DNA of 64,000 nt from Melitaea cinxia (GCF_905220565.1 NC_059406.1:7450001-7514000); one strand, 5' to 3'; positions 1 to 12,460 are shown, numbered from the stretch's first letter. Notes: generated by a model not told the origin, from the sequence alone. Program-made: numbers and translations.

Positions 1-1620
1 TTTAATTACTATAATATTTGGTTTTAATCTTTATTACATATAGACGATCTTATCGCGGCTAGTGACATCAAGTGACAACTATAATATTATTTTAAAAACA
101 CATAACAATTACTCTGTCACCTGTGTGTAAACCTAGCTCACGGAACTTCGTATATCTTAACAGAAATATTTCTGTTGTTACTGATTTTATAATGTATACA
201 AAACAATAACGAATTCCTTTTAAACCGTAAAAAGTAATTTACATGGTGATTGTGACATACTTAAGACGGCAGAAGTCGTGGTAGCGTTCAATTTCACGGT
301 AATTAATTTTTGCGTCCCTATTAGCAAAAGCTCAAATCTAAACTCTAATTAGAAAGCGTTTTCGTGAAATATATCAAACACTTTAGATCCTTATTTCAAA
401 GGATTTAATTAAATTGTTTGAATATAAAAATATATTAAATAGTCATTAAAATGTAAACTTTTTTACTTAGGAGTATATTACTCTTGTGCATTTTTCACTT
501 CGTTTATATATTGGATTTATCTTAATATAATACAGATTCAGAAGACTTCAAACAAAAAAAAAATAAACATTTCAAGACTTGTTATGAATTTTTCTACCAG
601 TAAAGCATCTATAAAAATAATTTAATACATATATGTGTTTTATACACTACGCATAAAAAAGAGACACTCACTTAAAAGATCATTTAAGGGATTGTTCTTA
701 CAAGACCTGCTTAATTTACTGTACTGTAATAGTTTACCTAAACACATTTATCCGGAATAATATAAAAACTCTTTCAATACCGCAAAAATCTAAACCGACT
801 GAGATATTAGAAGTTTCGTCGAATAAAGAACCTCGCCCACGTAAATTCGTGAACCGTGAAAATATAAAACTTCTTTTTCGGGTAGCCGTATAAAAATAAA
901 TCTTTCACAAACAGTAACAATCAAAGTTCCGTCAAATACACGGAGTATTAAGGCGAACAAAAATATGTTGCGACCTTGCAATTTGTTACACAAGCCGTGT
1001 AACTTTAACATTTCCTTTGTGAAGGTACAGCCTTAAATAAAAGAAATGGAGTTAGCTCTGAGCGAAACTACAAACGAAAATTAAATAGTTTGAATATTTT
1101 GAATTATTTAGATGCGACAGTGGGTACTCTTTAGAGTTTGTGTAAATTTTTAAGAAAGAGAAAATAATAAGGATCTTTTGCTCTCGTGCCTTCGATATTT
1201 AATTTAGCTAACTAAAATTTAAAATAAAGGCTTCACTTCGTTCCAGATTCTAAAAAAGAATATTTATTTATTTTATAAATATGATGATATAAGTTAAAAT
1301 TTAAATTCTTAAATATAAAGATTCTATAAATGTCTTAATCCTAAAAACTCCTATTCAAAGACACTCTCGTGTCGACTTAGAAGACTAAGTCTTATAAAGA
1401 CGAGTAATTTTACGGACTATATTAAGAGCAGCCGATAGCAATAACAACGGGTACTTTGTATTGTACGCCATCTCAATCTAGGTATAAAGATTATCTTTAG
1501 AAAATACTACGTTAATGCGAACTAAACAAACGCAATTTAGTTCTTTAGTTCTACAAACAATGGTCTTGAAGTTGAGCCGCAAGGGCGGAAACCCAGACCG
1601 AGAACAATACTTGTAAAAAT
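1..1620. other. AT-rich intergenic DNA, nothing recognised
   Basis: No convincing coding region, RNA gene or repeat family was recognised. Open frames here are short and lack family motifs. Confidence 0.5.
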
Positions 1621-1627
1621 ACAAATA

Positions 1628-1705
1628 TTGATTCCGAGTGGGAATCGAACCTTCGGCCGCTGGTGAATAAACATTACCATGCTCCTCTAAGCCAGAGCGG
1701 TTTTC
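1628..1705 (-). mobile_element. tRNA-derived SINE head, degenerate
   Basis: Read on the minus strand, an A box TGGCTTAGAGG (1684-1694) is followed by a B box GGTTCGATTCC (1641-1651), the internal RNA polymerase III promoter layout of tRNAs and SINEs. The flanks do not fold into a tRNA acceptor stem that I can see, so a SINE head is more likely than a working tRNA gene. Confidence 0.5.
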
Positions 1706-2163
1706 ACTACAGCGAAGCTGATATGTATATTACTTAATGAATAAAAGCGATATTATTTTCCAAGAAAAATGTCTCCAGACAATCATTTACTTGATTATAA
1801 TATATAATACTCAAATCCTATACGGGATTCATTGTATTAAGCAGGATGTGTTGACATCTGGTTTCAAAGCGCAGCTGTTCATAATCCGTTTACGTCTGCG
1901 GGATAATGCATCAAGCTATTGTCCTCCCGACAAACTAATCACATTATATTGTGCTAACATTGTTTAACTAGTACAAAGAAACACGTTTAACGTGACACAT
2001 TTAATGATTGATACATAAAAAAGTTTTTCGGTCATATTACCTTTTATAATATATAAATTGTATTTACCTAACAAGTAGAGCGCATGAACCTATTGAGATA
2101 ATTCACTGCTTGTAAGGCTGTTGAAAATTTGTATGGTTGGATGAAATTTTTAGCCGCGCTTCA

Positions 2164-2497
2164 CAGCCTGTAATATCCCACTACTGGGCATAGGCCTCTT
2201 TCTCCATGTAAGAGAAGGATCAGAGCTTAATCCACCACGCTGCTCCAATGCGGGTTGGCGGATATATTCCCTACTACGAGTAACAATCGCTATCAGGTGT
2301 ACATGATAACAACCGGAACCGACGACTTAACGTGCTCTCCGAAGCACGGTGGGAAGGCCCACAAGGACTGCACAAATACCCAGACCACGGCAAACACCTG
2401 TATGGCCAATACAAATGTTTGTCATGAGCGGGGATCGAACCCGCAACCGCCAGCGCAACAGGTACAATCCATGGCTGTGACCGTTGCGCCAACGCGT
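2164..2497 (-). mobile_element. tRNA-derived SINE (family 1)
   Basis: On the minus strand the copy opens with an A box TGGCGCAACGG and a B box GGTTCGATCCC about 45 bases apart, then a conserved body that ends near a motif reading GGGATATTACAGGCTG. Near-identical copies lie at 20312-20644 and 61875-62205, and partial copies at 9061-9352, 23066-23243 and 59574-59652. The open frames across it on both strands are by-products of the repeat. Confidence 0.8.
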
Positions 2498-4234
2498 CAA
2501 AGTCCACCCACCCACCTCGTGTCCCCTCCTTGTAAGTTCATTTACTTAAACATTTAATTATTAAATATTTTATATAAAAACTTTTTTTAGGTATCGTACT
2601 GTAAATAATGATCAAAATACATTTTTCAATTTATTCTATTTCTAGTAGGGCATCATAGTATATTTATTTACACCTTATACTATAAATTAACCGTAAGAGT
2701 AGTACTCGTAAAACATTGCTGCGACATACAATTTATTTTCGCTAACCGTGCATATTCTTGCAAAGGTAAAACGACCCTTACACGCGTACCATAGTTATAA
2801 ATTACGACTGAAGTAATATACAAAATTTATTTGAGTAAATTTGCAGCATGTATACTTTGTGGGTTCCGTGGATGGAAAAAAAACGATTCAGTCATGTGTT
2901 CTGTTTTGTTTTTAAATATTGCTAAACTGATTGAATTGAAATTAAGCAAACATGTAAACGTATGTAACATATACTTATAACAACTTTATGTAATTAATTT
3001 TAAATATCAATTCAATTTACAAGAGAATGTTCTCTTATAAACCCAATAAAGACATTGTACTTGGTGACATAAAGACATAAGAATTGGCAATTCACCCTAT
3101 TTTTTTCAGAAATTGTTGAACGTGAATCTACTTCTTAGCATTCTGCATACATTCGTGAATAAAATAGATTTCCTTAAGCGATATGCTTCTCAACAGAAGT
3201 GTTAAATTATATGTTTTTTTTACTGTACAGAACCTTGTTGCATAAGTCCACGTCGCGCTTTAATCAAACAGTTTTTTTTACAATCTCTCTTGAGTATTGT
3301 TAGGCTTGTGTTTATATGGATGTCTTTTAATGATTGACTTTTGTTTTAAATATAAACAAATAAAACGTAATGAGAATTTTTTCCATTGTTACAATTCGAT
3401 TTAAAAATTGCTTTCTATGATAGAAATTTTATATATTTTTTATAATTATTGTTAAAGATAAAATGAACTCGAATTTTTTTTATTTTTATTGTTTTTTTTT
3501 GAACGAGTACATTCTATTTTTGCGGAATTTGATGATGATGATGAGATGTCACATCGACTGGCAATATACCGACGTACTGAGTACGAGTACGACGCCACGA
3601 CGATGACCGACCATATCCAAGACCAGCAAACGAGACCCATTTCCTTCGTCACGGGGTAAGAGATGAAGATGTAATATCATCGACCATCAGGCCTATCTGA
3701 AGCAGTGGACTATGATACGCTGAAATGATAATATTTCAAAAGCATTTAAAAAAAATTTGGAAGTACGTTTTTGGGCGGTATTTTTTTTTTTTTTTTTTTT
3801 GTATTTATATACATAGGTAAGATCCTGGAGCAAACAAGTAATTCTTTTCTTTGGGTTTAATTGCGTTGTGGTGAGGAGGGTATTTTAAAAATTATTTTAT
3901 TTTTTCATAATGACCTATTCCAACTATTACCTTAAATTTTATTGAATACAATAAAATTTAGCAATATTTGTTGTGTATTTTTATATTTACGAAAATTGAC
4001 AGTCATAACAAAAAAATACTTATTTTAGCTTTTGCTTGTTTTTTTTGTATGTAGTTGACTATGATGAGCATAGAAATAATAAGCAAATAAAACAGAGAGG
4101 AAATTTTAGTATACCAATGATTAAATGATAATAAAGTGAATTTCATCGTTTTAGATTTTTTTGTCACTGTTTTTAATTTTTTTAAACATTTTTGGTACAG
4201 CAGCTATTTAAGAATACCACTTTAATTTACATAC
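2498..4234. other. AT-rich intergenic DNA, nothing recognised
   Basis: Holds homopolymer T runs (for example 3781-3800) and no recognised gene or repeat family. Confidence 0.5.
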
Positions 4235-4800
4235 TTGTTGTATTTACAGCTGTGTACATGTTGTATTAATAGCAAATTAACTTTTAAGTCACATATTAAT
4301 TTTATTACTGCTAAAGCATTCCGAATGCTTGGCTTTGTGTTGAGAGTGGGACGCGTCGGCACAATTATTTTCCTTTATAACTATTTTGTAAGATCTATCT
4401 TGGAATACTGCTCAGCTGTATGGAATCCATTTTACAAATGTCATGTTGCTCAATTGGAAAAAATTAATTGTAAATTTATAAAATTTTTAAGTAACAAAGC
4501 TTCGCCATCTTTATCTCTTCTATATTCCTTCTTTAGAAAATCGTCGATTAGAGAGAGACCAAATATTTTTATTTAAGTTACTTCGTAATTTTATTGATTC
4601 CCCTTATCTACTAAGTAATATATTATTTAGATGTCCCAAAAAGAAATACGTAGTCAGTCCCTATTTTATGTGCCTAGAACTATGCCCAAACCAAATAAGA
4701 CCAAATATGCCCAAAATAATTTTACTTTCAGAGTATGTAAAATGTACAACCTATGTTTTCATCACATTGATTTTGCTACTTGTTCAGTGCAATCTTTAAG
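4235..4800 (+). pseudogene. LINE reverse transcriptase C-terminal fragment
   Basis: The frame from about 4259 reads NSKLTFKSHINFI, then FVRSILEYCSAVWNPFY and LEKINCKFIKFL. This is the conserved region just after the reverse transcriptase domain of jockey/CR1-type non-LTR retrotransposons. The frame stops at about 4576 and similarity continues in another frame (SPYLLSNILFRCPKKK), so there is a frameshift. No endonuclease or YADD motif is present, so the copy is 5'-truncated and dead. It ends against an (AAT)n tract. Confidence 0.7.
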
Positions 4801-4803
4801 GAG

Positions 4804-4804
<1 letters not shown>

Positions 4805-4834
<30 letters not shown>
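4805..4834. repeat. (AAT)n microsatellite between two LINE fragments
   Basis: About nine uninterrupted AAT/ATA triplets. Such tracts are common 3' tails of lepidopteran LINEs, so this may be the tail of the fragment to its left. Confidence 0.75.
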
Positions 4835-4836
<2 letters not shown>

Positions 4837-4837
4837 T

Positions 4838-5053
4838 CTGGATCTGGCGCACGAGATTGTCGACATGTGGGGTGTGGGGTCTGCTGAAATAATCCCTATC
4901 GTAATATCTGCCAACGGTTTGATCCCGGTTAGCCTCGCTCACCATCTGAGGCAACTGGGGATCCGGGACGGTTCGCTCGCAGCCAGGATGCAGAAGGCGG
5001 TGTTACTTGACTCGGCTAGGATTGTCCGCCGGTTTCTCAGCCTACAGCCCTAA
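4838..5053 (+). pseudogene. LINE ORF2 C-terminal fragment
   Basis: The frame reads LDLAHEIVDMWG, then AEIIPIVISANGLIPVSL and MQKAVLLDSARIVRRFL before a TAA stop. I recognise this as the extreme C-terminus of a non-LTR retrotransposon polyprotein: Met-Trp, IVPIVISANG-like, and a final ARIVRRFL. Composition is more GC-rich than the flanks. The fragment has no catalytic domain. The clade cannot be fixed from so short a piece. Confidence 0.6.
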
Positions 5054-5199
5054 CCCCCGGCCGTTTGATCTCCCTGCCGGGGCGTATTCCTCCACCCGCT
5101 TATATGTATATATGTAAGTATAAGTAAATTTACTATATTATTTATATAAGTAGTTATTATAATATATGTATCTATTATGTATTGGGCGGGCGGAGTGAC

Positions 5200-5345
5200 A
5201 TTCAGTGAAATAATAATAATAATAATACACTTTATTGTACACCAAAAACAGAAATAATACATATCAAAGAAAGAAAGAAAATATTGACAATATATTCATT
5301 AAGTACAAAGGGCGGCCTTATCGCTAAAAAGCGATCTCTTCGAAT
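5200..5345 (-). mobile_element. LINE 3' UTR and tail
   Basis: On the minus strand: a GATCGC...GCGATAAGGCCGCC stem-like motif, then AATAAAGTGTATTATTATTATT. This is a common 3' end of lepidopteran non-LTR elements with an (ATT)n tail. A related copy of the GCGATAAG region is at 24955-25100. Confidence 0.6.
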
Positions 5346-5380
5346 ATAATATATATATATATAATTTTCTTCGAATATAA

Positions 5381-5835
5381 TCTTATACTATTAAACGAGC
5401 AATTCTTGTATATATATATATAATCTGAATCTCGGAAACGGCTCCAACGATTTTCATGAAATTTAGTATACAGGGGATTACGGGGGAGATAAATAAATCT
5501 AGCTAGGATTCATTTTTAGAAAATGTCGTTTTATCCCTGTTTTTAGGCAATGAATAAATGGCTACAATATCGTTAGAATAAGAAGGTAAATTTCGCATCT
5601 GTCAATAAAGTTGTAATAGCTCAGGGGAAATCGGCCGATCGCGCTCAGCCGAAAAGATCATGGTTCGAATCCTCACGTATTCCAGATCGATTATCGTTTT
5701 TTTTCTTTTTTTTTCTAAAAAAAATAAAATCGAAAAATATTATTCATATTTTATCAATATGTAATTCGTATTTAAATATGATTTTCAAAAAACACGATTT
5801 ACTAAAAATACCGAGCTAAGCTCGGTCACCCAGGT
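5381..5835 (+). mobile_element. Helitron-like non-autonomous element with nested tRNA-like insert
   Basis: Begins TCTTATACTATTAAACGAGC and ends just after a perfect hairpin CCGAGC-TAA-GCTCGG at 5811-5825 followed by TCACCCAGGT. The TC start and subterminal hairpin fit Helitron-type ends, but a CTRR terminus is not clear, so the class is tentative. About 5605-5715 carries an A box TAGCTCAGGGG (5617-5627) and a B box GGTTCGAATCC (5662-5672) followed by a T-run, which is a tRNA-derived SINE head lodged inside the element. Confidence 0.5.
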
Positions 5836-7124
5836 CCTATATATAATTCGAACGATATGCAATAAATTTTTAATTTATTATTAATTATTTACACAATTCA
5901 TAAATTTTTAGTAGGTTTGTTTGATTTTATTTTAAATTAACTTAATCGTAGTTGGTATGATTGATTTTTAATGTTGTATGTAACTTAATTTGTTATCTTT
6001 TAATTATTTATTATTCCATTGATAATTGTATAAAATGTCACTATTCGTATTTGTTTACCTAATTATTCAATTTACTACTATTTGAATTATTTATATTTTT
6101 AGTGTGTAATTTATCGATTATTTCTTATTAATGTTTGCTTTTTAGCTCACTGATGAATATTATATATTATTGGAAACTTTATTGGTTTTTGTATCAGTTG
6201 TATAAGATTATCTGTTTAATTATCATTGATTTATAATAAAATTTGATTTATTGTTTGTATAAGATGTACTGTTTGTTTTCTAAATAAAATAAAATAATAT
6301 AAAAATAAATAAAATACATATTTATTGTATGTGTTATATTAGGGTATTATTAGTGTAGAATACTGTATTACAAACCCAGTCTTAATCATCATGGTCTTAG
6401 ATCCGGTATAAGAAATATATACCCTCGTGGTTAACGATAATGGTCGAGTACATATGCAAGATAATACATGTATCCATCCATATGTGATAGGTTGCCTAGT
6501 GAAATCTCGCTCAAACTACGTTAATTAATAAAATAATAATTGAAATGTTTTGAGTCTACTTCCTCCATTTGTTTAACACAAAAATATAGCAGTTGCTGAG
6601 GAAATATACTTTTCGGAACGGGAAAAAATAAAGGTTGCCTATTTCCCACCCTTCACAACCATGGTGTTGCTAGGGACAAACAGTTACGCCAACGTAGATA
6701 ATAGACCGTCATCTGTTATTTAATTAATATATATGTTAAATAAAAGATTTATTTTATTTCCAATTTAACCTTATTAAAAACTTAATATGATATACGTGCT
6801 ACTCCAAGCCAGGTAGATCGCCATAAACCGTCTTATATTTCCGTATAAATATATTTCGAACGACAACGAACACAAACAGAAATTGGTAATGGAAAGACAG
6901 ATATACCAACAAACTATTTATTTATACCTTTAATCGTATTGGTTTAGCACAGTTTGCTGCGACACAATATTTGTAATTCGTGACTATTCTATTCTACGTG
7001 ACAGGTACGAATTATCCGTGCTCGGTGCAACGCAGATTATACGGCGAGAAAATTCTGTTACTATTTTTGAATACTGATGATTCGGCCATTCTGTCTTTAT
7101 TTCTACAAATACATAATAAGAAAA
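5836..7124. other. AT-rich intergenic DNA, nothing recognised
   Basis: Very AT-rich with several AATAAA-like strings but no associated coding sequence. Confidence 0.5.
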
Positions 7125-7540
7125 ATAAAAACCGGCCAAGTGCGACTCGGACTCGCGCACCGAGAATCCCGTACAATCAAAATTTTTAAAAATATTTTTA
7201 TTTTATGATGTAACTAAAAATCTTTACTTTCCGCAATTTTTCCTTTATCTGTGCTATAAGACGTTGCTTCGTACCAAATTTCAAGATTCTGAGTTCACGG
7301 GAAGTATCCTGTAGGTTTTGATTCCCTTGCGGTGTCGAAAATTTGCAGCATAAACGGCTATATCTTTTGATTATGTGGGCTTAGAAGTTTTATTTTTTCA
7401 CAGCTCCAAGAGATAATAAACTTGAGTATTTGATATAATTACCTCTACTCGTTCCTGAGAAAAAGAGTCTTGACGGACGGACAGCAAAATTATCCTATAA
7501 GGATTCCCTTTTCCCTTTTGAAGTACGGAACCCTAAAAAC
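7125..7540. mobile_element. MITE-like dispersed repeat
   Basis: Starts ACCGGCCAAGTGCGACTCGG and ends AGTACGGAACCCTAAAAA. The left CCCGTAC-type motif and the right GTACGGAACCC are an imperfect inverted pair. I recognise it as a widespread lepidopteran interspersed repeat. No transposase is encoded. Confidence 0.6.
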
Positions 7541-9060
7541 GAATCAACCCTATATTATTTTAAATAAAAATAGACATCCGATTTTCGGGTAGGTAAAAGT
7601 TAAGCAATGGTCACAATATTTTTTTTTGCCACTAGGGTAGTAAGTCCACCGACCAGGAGTATTGTAAGTGCTTAGCCAAACCTATCCCTAACAGCTCCTA
7701 AGAAGCTCTGTACAACTAAGTAGTTTATGGTAGAAAAATCATTACTACATACTTCAGATTAACAATGAATATTTAACTATATATTAGTATTATTAACTAT
7801 ATATATGTCAGTATATTGGCCCAACTATATATAAATCTTAGAAGATATTGATTAACATAAGTGTGAAACCTTTTCAAGAAGTTCATAAGACAAATGGTTT
7901 TACATATAATCGAAATTACTTTGACCGGGATGAGATATTTATGAGGGTCAACTTGACAGGTCCATATCCGTAACTCGGTGTACACTTCTATGTTAGCCGA
8001 GTGCGCGACTTATTTTGTGGTAATTGCTTGTCGAAAGAGATTATTAAAAAATGATCTACGATATTATTCACGTCTTATCTTGACATTTTACCGCGCACGT
8101 ATTTGAGAATAAGGTTTTTATAAATCACAAGCTGACTTCATAATTGTTATACTGCTATTGTAAAAAAAAAAACTTTAGAATCTTATTTAAGGTAATTTCA
8201 TTTTTTTTTTTTAAATTATGGTAATAAATAGATACTCACACATCTAGTATGACTGTGGTTCTAAATACACTGTGAGTGCCGTGCATGTTACTTGAACATG
8301 TGTGCACTTTAAAAAAATCATAAACAAAAGTCATATTTCAATTATATCAATTATAAATGGTCTATTTACCATATGTTACTACCATAAAATTTAATATTCT
8401 GCAACATTTTATAAAATTTCATAAAATTATATAACATTTTGTATCATTTTCAAAAGGCATTCAATGCATGGTATAATAAGATTTTATTTCGCTTTATAAT
8501 ACTTTGTGATATGTAACATTTCATAATATTTAACTATATATTTTAATAATATTTTACAACATTAGTACGTTGTAGTTACGCATCATGACACATGGACCGT
8601 TTGTTTCATGTAACACACATCTTGTCGGTGACTCTTATACGAAGGTATCAGTGTGAATCTGACAAACAATCGTTTTTTATTTTTTCTACTAGCTAGCGTT
8701 AAGTCCCTTGGAACTGTAATTTGAGAGATACGCAATATATCTGCCAGAAAGAGGATTAACACTAAGCCAATGTGCTGTACACGCACCACGGGACTCAAAT
8801 TTACTGCCTACGTGTTAACCTGGCGACTGATGGTATTATTTCATTTACATAGCAAATATAGAATGGAATAATGGTTATCCTTGATACAGGTAATCCTAAA
8901 AGTAAATTGCTAATTATTGACATTTGATGAGCTGAACCTAAAACTTGAAATTACTATAAATCCGTACATAGCTCATAAGTCATGATCGAGGTTTTTTCAG
9001 GGTTGGTTAAAATTAATAAAAAAATAATGACCTATAATAAATGTAACTAACAACCGTCCT
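7541..9060. other. AT-rich intergenic DNA, nothing recognised
   Basis: Includes a stretch near 8340-8570 of loosely repeated ATTTTATAA-type words but no clear period, gene or known element. Confidence 0.45.
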
Positions 9061-9352
9061 GGTGTAGTGATGCGAGTAGCCTAAGGCACCGATGGTTTGG
9101 GGATTCGAATCCCGTTCGGGATGGATATTTTTTGTATTTGTACAAATATTCCTTTTCGGTTTGGATGTGTGTTCTTGTGGGTCTTAAAGCCGTTGGTCCC
9201 GGTCGTTATCATGAGTACTTTATAGCGATCGTTACTGATAGTAGGGAACATATCCGCTAAACCGCAGTGGAGCAGCGTGGTGGATTAAGCTCCAATCCTA
9301 CTCCTACATGGAGAAAGAGGCCTATACCGAGCAGTGGGATGAAACAGCCTAA
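9061..9352 (+). mobile_element. SINE, family 1 body with a different tRNA-like head
   Basis: The head has an A-box-like TGGTGTAGTGA and a B-box-like GGATTCGAATCCC. The body from about 9190 (TTGGTCCCGGTCGTTATCAT to AGTGGGATGAAACAGCC) matches the family 1 SINE body. The head does not match the family 1 head at 2440-2497, so this copy is a subfamily or chimera. Confidence 0.65.
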
Positions 9353-10269
9353 ATGCATGAATGCGAATATGGCTATTAACTATTATCGCATTCAATATTA
9401 TTATTTTATTTAAGATAAAAATCGGAAGACAAATGAAAAAACAAATAGAAGTCATTTATCCCAAATTCCAACAAACTTCTAAAAGTTTGTGAGTAAAACC
9501 ACATCACTCAATTAGTTTTTGTTACCAATTCACCGTTGCAGAATCTGGAAAATTTAAATAGTTATACATATTTTTTATTTTTATGTTGACAACTACCGAC
9601 AACCTTAACTTTTGCTAAACTTTTTATGCCTAAAGCTGCTTCATTAGTATGCAAATCTTGCGTGACAGATTTTTTTTTCGTCTATATTACTTCTTGTTAC
9701 GTGATGAGTTGTTGTTTCGGAAATTTCAAATTTGTATCCAACGACATTTATAACCAACTATTATAACAAAGATAATTTATTATCCACCATAAAATCAAAT
9801 TCTTTATCCACATTATATGAAAAGCACACAACATTATATAAAAAGTAAATTAAAAATTAGTAAAAAAGGTTACGAATCAGTGATTTTTTATTTTAAATTT
9901 TAGTTTATACAAATGAGTAATTTAATTGTTTCGCTACGCTGCATACTGGTAAGGACATCAAATGTTATCGAAATGTAAATTTATAAAAGGGGCCACGTAA
10001 AAGAGGCTACGGAAATAACACCTTAACCTGACCTACTTCGTTTATTGGATCGATAGTTTAGTTACCAACCATGAACAATACTTTGACGTTAACCAAATTT
10101 TTTCACCTCCATTGTGACAATGGACAGTTTTAAGACTTCTAACAATTAAAAGATCTGTTAGAGTTATTAAAAATGATATATTAAAAGAAAGCAGAGTGGT
10201 ATTGTCAACTGAACTTTAATAAAATTTTAATATATAATTTAATTCTTTCTTTGTAAATGTAATTTTTTT
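9353..10269. other. AT-rich intergenic DNA, nothing recognised
   Basis: No gene or known repeat seen. Confidence 0.45.
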
Positions 10270-10468
10270 GAAGTAACTTCTTTACGCACGCTTGTCTTGG
10301 AGAGTAAGCTGGTGAATGCGTGACAAGAGTTTTACGAAAAGAATGATCGGGCGAGGTGAGCGTAATTTGAAAGGGAGATCTAAGTTTGTGAAGATAGAAA
10401 AAGAGAGAGTTACGTTTCGTAAGTTTTACTTCAGTCGTGTGGTCTAAGGCACACTCGTTTTTTTTTTA
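10270..10468 (+). repeat. Dispersed repeat, family 2, copy 1
   Basis: Begins GAAGTAACTTCTTTACGCAC and ends with TTTTACTTCAGTCGTG, ACTCG and a T-run. It shares long stretches (CTTGGAGAGTAAGCTGGTGA, GTGATCGGGC-like) with 25703-25947. The better preserved second copy has GAAGTAAAACTTC at one end and AGAAGTTTTACTTC at the other, so the family has terminal inverted repeats like a MITE. Confidence 0.6.
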
Positions 10469-11639
10469 CTTTCTGGTACACAAACCCTGTCCTGACAATA
10501 AGGAATACAATAAAAATGATCATCCAAATTTGTGCAGTCGTTCGAAAGTTCCGTACTTACGTGGGTAGGTAAATAACACACTTATATTTCAGCGACTGAT
10601 TCATTTTTATTTATATATACCTACAGATAAATTAATGTGATATGGAATTTGCATCATAACCACCGTCCTTACCGCGTGGTTAAAATAAGATCCGTTATAC
10701 TTGATATTAATAGTTTTTATCATAAAAACTGCACTGTCACGTAGAAATTCATAATCAAGCGGGCATAACAGAGCTAAGTGCGGAAGTAAAACAAAGTACG
10801 ATAATATTCATTTATAAAATAAAAGTGAGAGAAATGAACATCCGACAATTCCTCATGGATCCAACTTGTGTATTAAGCTCCTAGCCCTCCGAAAAGCTTT
10901 TCCTTAAATTATAAAAACAAACCATTTCCTTTTTACTTACGTCTGTTATGTACTCCTCACACCTAATATTGACGAAATTAATCTTCTTGTAGTTCTAATT
11001 TGTTACATTTTTTTTCGAATTTTCCGATAAGTTTATCCAAGAACGTCTTTGGTTATACTAGATAACCAAATAAAAAGAATCTTAACACGAAAATATTTTC
11101 AATCTTTTAAAGTACATTATGAAGTTTGTAAAACTTACTGTATTTATTAAGTTTGTGCATTTGTAATCTTTAGGGTATAACAAAATTGAGTGTGTCTAAG
11201 TCGCTAATTACTCGTAAACTACTCGTTAAAGTAATTTAAAACTTTCTATGCTTTAAGTAACTAAGTTCACTCCCTCGAGGAAGATTTAGATGTATATCAA
11301 TATAAATATATACTATTCAGCTTAATATTATTTTTTTTCAATTAATTTTAAACACAAAAAAGAAAAACAGACGAAAAAAGAATAACACAAACTTCTGAGG
11401 CAATCGGCGTTTACTCATCTCTTTGGTTACTCAGGACGTGGGTAGCGGGTTTTCAGCCAGTCCCTTCTCCTAAAGATTTTGTGTGGCAGGTGTAGTAGTG
11501 TATCTCAGCCTTACTTTTTATTGTCTTAATTTGTTCTTGAAGCCTGTTGTCGAGGATATTTATGACACAATACGAAGATTCTGAGAGCAGAAAAGGTAAT
11601 GGTGGTTAAACTTGCCATGTATATCAAAATTCAACCAGT
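10469..11639. other. AT-rich intergenic DNA, nothing recognised
   Basis: No coding region or known repeat family recognised. Confidence 0.45.
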
Positions 11640-11790
11640 AAGACACAATTTATAGTGAGCCTGCTTTCAGTTCCGCAGATTGCAGGTTAGATTCCCGCCT
11701 AAGTCTGGTTATAAAATATATAGTTCTATTTTTATATATGTATTATTTCTATGCGCATTTCAAAATATATATAATTGGCTGTAACACTGT
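11640..11790 (+). mobile_element. SINE-like remnant
   Basis: A B-box-like GCAGGTTAGATTCCCGCC follows GTGAGCCTGCTTTCAG. This resembles heads of lepidopteran SINEs but is degenerate, and the 3' limit is uncertain. Confidence 0.35.
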
Positions 11791-11880
11791 TACCTATAAA
11801 ATAAGTTGCTTTTTTTTACAATTTTTTTTTCGATTATAAAACTGATTAGAAAATCGAATCGAAAATCTATTAGAAAATTG

Positions 11881-12025
11881 AAAATAATAGAATAGAATCG
11901 AACAGAATTTAACAGAATAGAACAGGATAGAATAGAACAGAATAGAACAGAATAAAACATAATAGAACAGATTAGAACAGAATAAAACATAATAGAACAG
12001 ATTAGAACAGAACCGAACAGAACAG
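11881..12025. repeat. AGAAC/AGAAT pentanucleotide array with a higher-order unit
   Basis: Tandem AATAG, AACAG and AATAA pentamers. A ~30 bp block (starting near 11936 and 11966) is itself duplicated. The array abuts the truncated end of the Helitron at 12033-12282, exactly where related copies read on into CTCTGCGAACTGAAC. Confidence 0.75.
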
Positions 12026-12032
12026 TTATAAA

Positions 12033-12282
12033 ATAAATAAATTTCTAATATAAAAGTAGCCTAAGTTACTCCTTATTACAAATCAGTTTCTGCCAGTAAA
12101 AGACCCATTACAATCGGTCCAGCCGTTTCAGAGATTAGCCGGAACAAACAGACAGACAGACAGACAGACAAAAATTTTAAAAATGTTATTTTGGTATGCA
12201 TATGTCCCGTACATATGAATTCAGTAAAAACGGTTATCTTAACATTATAAACAAACACTCCAATTTTATTTATTTGTATAGA
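12033..12282 (-). mobile_element. Helitron, non-autonomous (family H-a), 3' truncated
   Basis: On the minus strand it starts TCTATACAAATAAATAAAAT (TC at 12282-12281) and carries the (GTCT)n stretch, TTGTTCCGGCTAATCTCTGA and GGCTGGACCGATT motifs shared with 23425-23687 and 26021-26555. The 3' hairpin and CTAG end are missing, replaced by the pentanucleotide array. Confidence 0.75.
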
Positions 12283-12428
12283 AGATATTGTGTCCAAATT
12301 TAAAATTATTTAGTTATTAAAAAAATTCTGCTCGTATGTTTAAAATTTTTCATTTTGTAACAAATACAATTTGTACCAATTTCTTTACTAAGCCAAAAAA
12401 ATATATATTTATTATAATAAAAATGTTT

Positions 12429-12460
12429 ATTTACTTCAAGCGAAATCGCTTGAAGTAAAT
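12429..12460. repeat. Perfect 15-bp hairpin
   Basis: Arms 12429-12443 and 12446-12460 are exact reverse complements (ATTTACTTCAAGCGA) with a 2-base loop. No T-run or gene end next to it suggests a function. Confidence 0.8.

Noticed and set aside
1628..1705. tRNA gene
   Set aside because: A and B boxes are present, but no complete cloverleaf with an acceptor stem was found. Treated as a SINE head.
2255..2557. 100-codon plus-strand frame
   Set aside because: Reads through a tRNA-derived SINE. The same frame recurs at 61963-62169 because the repeat recurs.
5605..5715. tRNA gene in the Helitron-like element
   Set aside because: Box motifs are intact, but the acceptor ends do not pair and it is embedded in a repeat, so SINE-derived.
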